A DNA stretch of 11,902 nt, taken from contig QHZK01000127.1 in NCBI GenBank assembly GCA_003224635.1, forward strand, positions 1-11,902, given 5' to 3'. A model generated the notes under the pieces. The model had not been told where the DNA came from, did not search any database, and was given only the letters and a program-made list of their open reading frames with translations. Below are positions 1 to 7,506 of this stretch, piece by piece (position 1 is the first letter of the stretch; each line of letters starts with the position of its first letter). The stretch is from Acidobacteriota bacterium. Lineage in GTDB: Bacteria > Acidobacteriota > Terriglobia > UBA7540. Position numbers and translations under genes: made by a program.

Positions 1-1
1 G

Positions 2-133
2 ACCCGGCTCAAGCGTGCCGGCATGCACTGGAGTCTGCGCGGCGCCAATGCCATCATTGCCCTGCGCTGCTGTCGCCTGAGTGCTCGCTTCGAAGACTTT
101 TGGGAACGCCGCGCGCAGAAGAGGGCCGCGTGA
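2..133 (+). CDS. ISKra4-family transposase, C-terminal end (partial)
   Basis: Frame 2 of the plus strand is open from the window edge to TGA at 131-133 and gives 43 residues. It reads TRLKRAGMHW, then SLRGANAIIALRCC, then RLSARFEDFWERRAQKRAA. The pattern 'G-M-x-W-S-x-x-G-A-N-A-I-x-A-L-R-C' followed by 'FEDFWERR' is the usual C-terminus of ISKra4-type DDE transposases, where it lies just after the catalytic core. The start and the catalytic residues are outside the window, so it cannot be judged whether the element is active. The bases just after the stop (about 138-165, containing 'aatgtcgtgcgccc') probably include the right end of the insertion sequence, but the left end needed to prove an inverted repeat is not visible. 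The family call rests on the C-terminal motif alone. Confidence 0.75.
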   Translation, partial: TRLKRAGMHWSLRGANAIIALRCCRLSARFEDFWERRAQKRAA

Positions 134-476
134 CTCTTACCACTTTAATGTCGTGCGCCCACAAATCCGGGCGGTGGCTGAAATTGGTGATACCAGCCGC
201 TCCGCACACAGCGGGAGGCCTTCCCCAAGATTCAGCGTCGTTGCATTCAGTGGCGCTATGAAGTTGAATCGTCCGATAATGCCTCTGAGGGCCGGGGTGC
301 GTCCAACCGAGGCTCGAACACAAGCATCAGGCGCGTGGAGGACCGCAGGGGTAGGGAACGGTTCACCAGGTTGGAGGTTCGAGACGCGCGCAGAGCGTTC
401 CTGGTCCCCACAAGAGTCCTCACGGCGGCGCCTGACCCGGGGACAGGGTATTTGTAAGTTACTGCGGTTGAAGTGC
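134..476. other. Gene-free stretch between IS end and tRNA-Ser
   Basis: I see no credible coding gene here. Open frames on both strands exist, but the plus-strand one runs straight through tRNA-Ser and neither has a recognisable protein pattern. The first 20-30 bases probably hold the terminal part of the insertion sequence. The last 40 bases may carry a weak tRNA promoter: 'ctgacc', 17 bases, then 'taagtt'. The match to consensus is poor, so it is not called separately. Confidence 0.5.
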
Positions 477-563
477 GGAGGGATGGGTGAGTGGTTGAAA
501 CCGGCGGTCTTGAAAACCGTTAGCCTCGAAAGGGGCTCGGGGGTTCGAATCCCTCTCCCTCCG
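477..563 (+). tRNA. tRNA-Ser (anticodon UGA)
   Basis: An 87-base class II tRNA. The acceptor arms GGAGGGA (477-483) and TCCCTCC (556-562) pair fully, with discriminator G at 563. The anticodon stem is 504-508/516-520 with loop CTTGAAA, so the anticodon is TGA at 511-513, which reads UCA. The long variable arm ('cctcgaaagggg') is typical of tRNA-Ser. The T arm is 539-543/551-555 with loop TTCGAAT. The CCA tail is not encoded (TCG follows), unlike the neighbouring tRNA-Phe. It is not tRNA-Sec, which would carry anticodon UCA. Confidence 0.96.
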
Positions 564-635
564 TCGAAATATCTATATCACACACACTTGAGTTTTTCAC
601 TAGGGAGGTACGGCCTGAAATAGAGAGTGAACCCG

Positions 636-668
636 AGGGGCGCGCACGTGAGGTACGCGCCCCTTCTT
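636..668 (+). terminator. Terminator-like hairpin after tRNA-Ser
   Basis: A perfect 9-bp stem, AGGGGCGCG (636-644) with CGCGCCCCT (656-664), closes an 11-base loop and is followed by a short T-rich run (tctt). It lies about 70 bases past tRNA-Ser and in the right orientation to end its transcript. The T run is short, so efficiency is uncertain. The hairpin could also act on minus-strand transcription from tRNA-Phe, but nothing T-rich lies on that side. Confidence 0.6.
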
Positions 669-766
669 GCCTGACAGAGTCGCCTCGTGAGTGCCACCGA
701 AAGCTGTTGTTGTTCCTTTTTGTTCCCATGATTCGAGGTCGGGTTTCTGCTAATTGGATGAAAAGA

Positions 767-842
767 TGGTGCCGCGGGACGGAGTTGAACCGCCGACGCC
801 AGCCTTTTCAGGGCTGCGCTCTACCACCTGAGCTACCGCGGC
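767..842 (-). tRNA. tRNA-Phe (anticodon GAA)
   Basis: A 76-base tRNA on the minus strand including an encoded CCA (767-769 read as TGG on the plus strand). Acceptor GCCGCGG (836-842) pairs with CCGCGGC (771-777), and the discriminator is A (770). The anticodon stem CAGCC/GGCTG holds loop CTGAAAA, so the anticodon is GAA. The T arm has loop TTCAACT with one G-U pair. It faces tRNA-Ser convergently and is followed, on its own strand, by about 100 bases without a strong hairpin. Confidence 0.96.
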
Positions 843-853
843 ATCGAGGAATA

Positions 854-882
854 ATTTTGGAGTGGATTTGCTCCGATGTCAA
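854..882 (-). promoter_or_regulatory. Sigma70-type promoter of tRNA-Phe
   Basis: On the minus strand a perfect -35 box TTGACA (877-882) is separated by exactly 17 bases from CAAAAT (854-859), a partial match to TATAAT. The -10 box ends 11 bases before the tRNA 5' end at 842, so transcription would start a few bases upstream of the mature tRNA, as is usual for tRNA genes. Confidence 0.65.
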
Positions 883-888
883 GAAAAG

Positions 889-915
889 GGGAGCTGCGGG
901 AGCTGCGGGAGCTGC
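889..915. repeat. Three tandem copies of GGGAGCTGC
   Basis: Three exact, adjacent copies of the 9-mer GGGAGCTGC lie at 889-897, 898-906 and 907-915. They begin 7 bases upstream of the tRNA-Phe -35 box and sit between that promoter and the 3' end of the Lhr gene. On the minus strand they read GCAGCTCCC. They could be a replication-slippage expansion or a helically spaced protein-binding array upstream of the promoter; the sequence does not decide. Confidence 0.8.
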
Positions 916-1020
916 GGTTGACCCACTACCGGAGTTGCTGCAGAGAGGAAGCGCTGCGATACCAGCCAGCGAGTAACTGGGAGCAAGCCGGCGTGCGTAA
1001 CCGACCAGGAGCTCTGTTCC

Positions 1021-1037
1021 AACCGCCGAAGGCGGCT
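1021..1037 (-). terminator. Short hairpin just after the lhr stop codon
   Basis: On the minus strand AGCCGCC (1037-1031) pairs with GGCGGTT (1027-1021) around the 3-base loop TTC, giving seven pairs including one G-U. It begins 5 bases after the lhr TGA. No T run follows, so it may be a 3'-end stabilising or Rho-assisted structure rather than a classical intrinsic terminator. Confidence 0.4.
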
Positions 1038-1041
1038 CATT

Positions 1042-5481
<4,440 letters not shown>

Positions 5482-5487
5482 TCAGCT

Positions 5488-5496
5488 ATTGTAGCA
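5488..5496 (-). promoter_or_regulatory. Extended -10 promoter of lhr, probably leaderless
   Basis: On the minus strand TGC followed by TACAAT (5496-5488) is a good extended -10 element (TGn-TATAAT type). Only six bases separate the hexamer from the lhr ATG at 5481, which places +1 on or next to the A of the start codon. There is no purine-rich Shine-Dalgarno sequence in the 25 bases before the ATG, which fits a leaderless transcript. No -35 box is recognisable at 17 bases, as is usual for extended -10 promoters. Confidence 0.5.
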
Positions 5497-5538
5497 GGTT
5501 GCTGAAAAGGCTTCTCGCGAGGTAAAAATACGGAGATT

Positions 5539-5616
5539 CTTCGCTTCGCTCAGAATGACAAGCGAAGGGCTCAGAATGACAAACGAAGAGCCTGCCCTGA
5601 GCGAAGCGAAGGGCTC
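5539..5616. repeat. Palindromic intergenic repeat cluster
   Basis: The arms CTTCGCTTCGCTCAG (5539-5553) and CTGAGCGAAGCGAAG (5597-5611) are a perfect 15-bp inverted repeat with a 43-base spacer. Direct repeats overlap them: CTCAGAATGACAA at 5549-5561 and 5570-5582 (21-base period), and AAGCGAAGGGCTC at 5560-5572 and 5604-5616. Such 'ttcgcttcgctcagaatgac' cassettes are dispersed intergenic repeats in several soil bacteria. It fills most of the gap between lhr and the small basic gene and could fold into a large hairpin in transcripts from the latter. Confidence 0.75.
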
Positions 5617-5621
5617 GGAAT

Positions 5622-5643
5622 AAAAGCGTTCCGGAGCGTTTTT
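5622..5643 (-). terminator. Imperfect hairpin after the small basic gene
   Basis: A 22-bp imperfect palindrome (9 of 11 pairs, centre CCGG) flanked by A and T runs on the two sides. It begins 9 bases downstream of the stop codon at 5652 on the minus strand and ends in TTTTATT. The mismatches and tight centre make it a weak intrinsic terminator at best. Confidence 0.35.
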
Positions 5644-5651
5644 CATCCCTA

Positions 5652-5972
5652 TCAGGCGACAGCGAGCGTGCGCATGCCTTTACGCTTCGCGGCAGCCCAT
5701 CGCTTGCGGGCGGCCAGAGAGAGCCTTCTCCTTCCCTTTGCTGAAAGGCGCCTCACCCGCTTCTTAGTCCTCGCCGTGTTTCTTTGGTTTGAAGACAGCG
5801 TTGAAGCTCGATTCCCTTCTATCGATCCCTTGGCGCGAACGATGCTGTCGATGGCGGGGCGTAACAGGTCGCGCACAGCCGCGACGGCCCTTCCATTGTC
5901 GTAGCCGCCGACAACCGAGGACAGCAACTCCTGCGCTTTGCTCAATCTTTTGATGGCCTTCTTCGCTCTCAT
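5652..5972 (-). CDS. Small basic protein, possibly nucleic-acid binding
   Basis: 106 residues, strongly Lys/Arg-rich and free of Cys. Residues 1-52 look alpha-helical (AKKAIKRLSKAQELL, then AVRDLLRPAIDSIV). A linker follows, then a very basic tail with the pattern RRLSAKGRRRLSLAARKRW. That 'LSxxGRxRLxxAARKRWA' motif recurs at the C-terminus of many small bacterial hypothetical proteins, some described as histone-like; a chromatin- or RNA-binding role is an inference from charge only. The ATG at 5970-5972 has a modest Shine-Dalgarno-like AGGGA four bases upstream. A longer overlapping frame (5764-6093) has no protein-like pattern. The gene is codirectional with lhr but separated by the repeat cluster. 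Confidence 0.7.
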   Translation of the reverse strand: MRAKKAIKRLSKAQELLSSVVGGYDNGRAVAAVRDLLRPAIDSIVRAKGSIEGNRASTLSSNQRNTARTKKRVRRLSAKGRRRLSLAARKRWAAAKRKGMRTLAVA

Positions 5973-6089
5973 AGTCCCTGATGCTCCGTTGTGTGTGACG
6001 TGCGGCCGCCTGTTCGGATGGAGACAATCGGCCGGTCACTGAGAGTATCACAACTGCGGCAGATGTTGTGCGGCCGGAGGGGTACGAGG

Positions 6090-6302
6090 TCATGGGCCAA
6101 TGAAACGCACCACGCCCATATTGGCATCGAGATACTTGAGAATGCCCTGCGTGAAAAAGATCAGCCCGACAGCCACGCGGATGAGTACAATGCTCGCAGG
6201 ACCTGCTGGAGCGGGCGCGCCAAGGGCCGTTGGGAGAAGAGGATTGTCAGAGACTTCAAGCCACGATCCAGGCTCTGAGCTATCTCTCCCAAAAACCGAA
6301 GT
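6090..6302 (-). pseudogene. DoxX-like membrane protein, N-terminal remnant
   Basis: A minus-strand frame bounded by stops at 6303-6305 and 6090-6092 reads NPLLPTALGAPAP, then IVLIRVAVGLIFFTQGILKY, then LDANMGVVRFIGP. 'LIRVAVGLIFFTQGILKYL' followed by 'G-x-x-RF' is the first transmembrane helix and following loop of DoxX-family proteins, small four-helix membrane proteins of about 130-150 residues. There is no ATG, GTG or TTG in this frame before the helix, and the reading stops where 'F-x-x-I-G-F/I-P' would normally lead into helix 2. No continuation in the other frames is recognisable. I therefore read it as a decayed or truncated gene. It lies next to the tRNA-Asp remnant and may have been cut by the same events. 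Confidence 0.6.
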
Positions 6303-6325
6303 TTATTCAGTAGGCTTGAGTTAGC

Positions 6326-6375
6326 TGGCGGGGACGACGGGACTCGAACCCGCGACCTCATGCGTGACAGGCATG
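6326..6375 (-). pseudogene. tRNA-Asp 3' remnant (attachment-site-like)
   Basis: On the minus strand this is the 3' part of a tRNA-Asp: anticodon stem and loop CATGC-CTGTCAC-GCATG (6375-6359, anticodon GTC), variable region AGGTC, T arm GCGGG-TTCGAGT-CCCGT, acceptor strand CGTCCCC, discriminator G and encoded CCA (6326-6328). Similarity stops exactly at the 5' edge of the anticodon stem. The D arm and the matching acceptor strand GGGGACG are absent from the bases that follow. Such 3' fragments are the classical displaced end left when an element integrates into the anticodon arm of a tRNA gene. By that logic the element lies on the higher-coordinate side. It could not fold into a working tRNA. 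Confidence 0.85.
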
Positions 6376-6432
6376 TCAAACAAATCTATCTTGTTGGTTC
6401 TAGGCTCTCTTGTTTGCTGCAAGTGGCTCATG

Positions 6433-6471
6433 TTGGCCCCTGTTTTCCGCAGTTGGCCCCACTTTGGCCCC
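6433..6471. repeat. Three phased TTGGCCCC direct repeats
   Basis: TTGGCCCC occurs at 6433-6440, 6453-6460 and 6464-6471. The spacings are 20 and 11 bases, about two and one helical turns, so all three would face the same side of the DNA. They lie between the tRNA-Asp remnant and the ParB-like gene. Candidate roles are arm-type integrase sites or an operator array for the adjacent gene product. Confidence 0.75.
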
Positions 6472-6482
6472 AGTAAAGACCG

Positions 6483-6502
6483 CATGCGTTTCTCATGCGT
6501 GA
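6483..6502. repeat. Second copy of the tRNA anticodon-arm sequence
   Basis: CTCATGCGTGA at 6492-6502 exactly repeats 6357-6367, which is the 3' anticodon stem and half of the loop in the tRNA-Asp remnant. The heptamer CATGCGT also occurs at 6483-6489, 11 bases before its next copy at 6494-6500. The position just upstream of the ParB-like gene's ribosome binding site allows either a vestigial attachment core or an operator. Confidence 0.55.
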
Positions 6503-6506
6503 TATG

Positions 6507-6514
6507 GAAAGGAA
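6507..6514 (+). promoter_or_regulatory. Ribosome binding site of the ParB-like gene
   Basis: The purine-rich stretch GAAAGGAA lies 6 bases before the ATG at 6521. It supports this start over later in-frame ATGs. Confidence 0.6.
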
Positions 6515-6520
6515 ACAGCG

Positions 6521-7270
6521 ATGTCTGGAAACGATAACAACAAATCGACCGACAACGTAGAGGCCGAAAATCTTGCGAAGAACTGGTCGACTCTCTCCAG
6601 GTTCGAGCAAGGCCAGCGCATAAAGGAGTTGGTTGCCAGCGGGCGTTCCATGCGACAACTGGCGAAAATTATTGGCCGCAGTGAAGCGACCGTTCGAAAG
6701 CGGGTAGATCTCGCCAACCTCTCGCCCGCCGAGCGAGAGGCCGTGGAGTCCGGTAAGGCGAGCGTCAAGGGAACTTTGAAGAAAGTTCGCCGGAAAAGGG
6801 CTGCCAGCGCGCCCAAGGTCCCTACTGACCCGGAGGAGAGAAAGAAGTTCGTCGAGGCAAAGGCCCAGTTAACCTTATCGTGGATCGCTAAGGAGACAGC
6901 GATGGACGAGCAGGCCATCGCGAAGTTGCCGGCGTCAGAACAGCGGTCTGCCAGGGAAGGAATCCTACGACATCGGATCGAGGTTCTGGAGAAGACAAGG
7001 GAGCAGCCATTCTTCGAGCGGGCAGCCTTCGGCAAACCGCTTCAAAATTCGCGGGTTCCTCTTTCACGCGCCGATCCGCACAAGGTCATCAAGCGGTGCA
7101 AGCCCAAGGGCGGGATGGGCAATACCGCTCCTGACCATACGAACTTCTTCATGAAGTGGTTCGAGAATTGGGCCTCGGGGCTAATCCCTCAGTGGACTCT
7201 GAGGTATGCCGTGCTCAATCGGGCGATCCAGTTGCTCGAAGAGGAAATCCGAAATCCTAGTCATGGATAG
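6521..7270 (+). CDS. ParB-type helix-turn-helix protein of an accessory element
   Basis: 249 residues. Residues 24-88 resemble the helix-turn-helix segment of ParB/KorB-type proteins: GQRIKELVASGRSMRQLAKI (31-50), then GRSEATVRKRVDLANLSPAE (52-71), then the 'V-E-S-G-K-A-S-V-K' strand seen where ParB has 'V-x-x-G-x-I-S'. The N-terminal CTPase/nuclease-like domain of true ParB is missing, so a role in chromosome segregation is unlikely. A basic linker (88-98) follows, then a C-terminal region of about 150 residues with no family I recognise, containing WFENWASG and ending in a helical stretch (RAIQLLEEEI). It is the only plus-strand protein gene of any size in the right half, and it sits between a tRNA-Asp remnant and a broken kinase gene. 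I infer a regulator carried by an integrated element. Its partner or target genes are not visible. Confidence 0.75.
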   Translation: MSGNDNNKSTDNVEAENLAKNWSTLSRFEQGQRIKELVASGRSMRQLAKIIGRSEATVRKRVDLANLSPAEREAVESGKASVKGTLKKVRRKRAASAPKVPTDPEERKKFVEAKAQLTLSWIAKETAMDEQAIAKLPASEQRSAREGILRHRIEVLEKTREQPFFERAAFGKPLQNSRVPLSRADPHKVIKRCKPKGGMGNTAPDHTNFFMKWFENWASGLIPQWTLRYAVLNRAIQLLEEEIRNPSHG

Positions 7271-7337
7271 GGGCCAGGGAAGACTCTAAGGCGGAAGTTC
7301 CGGTTTGCTGATTGATTTGCCGGAGGCGTTGGTGTCG

Positions 7338-7459
7338 GATCTTGACAGCAACCTTGCGACCCAGACGGATGTCGCGGGCGCGAGATACCTGGCTCATCCC
7401 GCCAGCGCCAAGAGGCAACGGCGATCTCGTGCCGGCCGAATCTTGTCGGTATCCTTCAC
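7338..7459 (-). pseudogene. Ser/Thr kinase N-terminal remnant, frame-broken
   Basis: Read on the minus strand from a possible GTG at 7459, the sequence gives, with two single-base frame corrections, FGRHEIAVA, then LGAGGMSQVSRARDIRLGRK, then VAVKI. This is the glycine-rich loop and the VAIK lysine of a kinase N-lobe. It aligns base for base with 10215-10330 in the neighbouring kinase gene (shared runs such as 'cgcgacccag' and 'ctcatcccgcc'). The similarity ends after the VAVKI lysine region, about 70 bases from the stop of the ParB-like gene. No further kinase sequence is found to the left. It is thus the broken head of a third kinase gene of the array. Confidence 0.75.
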
Positions 7460-7506
7460 TGGAGTAGGGGGATCATTGACGGACCCGCTGCCCGGCAACC
7501 GCCGCC

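Noticed and set aside
477..563. Possible selenocysteine tRNA because TGA appears in the anticodon
   Set aside because: Anticodon TGA reads the serine codon UCA. A tRNA-Sec would need anticodon UCA and a longer acceptor arm; the lengths here are standard for tRNA-Ser.
81..623. Plus-strand open frame of 180 codons
   Set aside because: It runs through the whole tRNA-Ser gene ('GSGVRIPLPPS' is the translated T arm and acceptor) and starts inside the transposase end in another frame; not a gene.
520..729. Minus-strand open frame ending in GEGFEPPSPFRG
   Set aside because: The ending is the translated antisense of tRNA-Ser, a common false annotation.
889..915. CRISPR-like array
   Set aside because: The three 9-mers are directly adjacent without spacers, and no cas genes are in the window.
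5764..6093. Longer minus-strand frame overlapping the small basic gene
   Set aside because: It has no protein-like pattern, whereas the overlapping 106-residue frame has a recognisable basic C-terminal motif.
6161..6379. Minus-strand ORF containing RSRVRVPSSPPA
   Set aside because: This phrase is the translated tRNA-Asp remnant, a classic spurious peptide; the frame continues in a different frame from the DoxX-like reading.
6493..7035. Minus-strand open frame opposite the ParB-like gene
   Set aside because: The plus frame has a ribosome binding site and an HTH pattern; the minus frame is a Ser/Arg-rich antisense reading.
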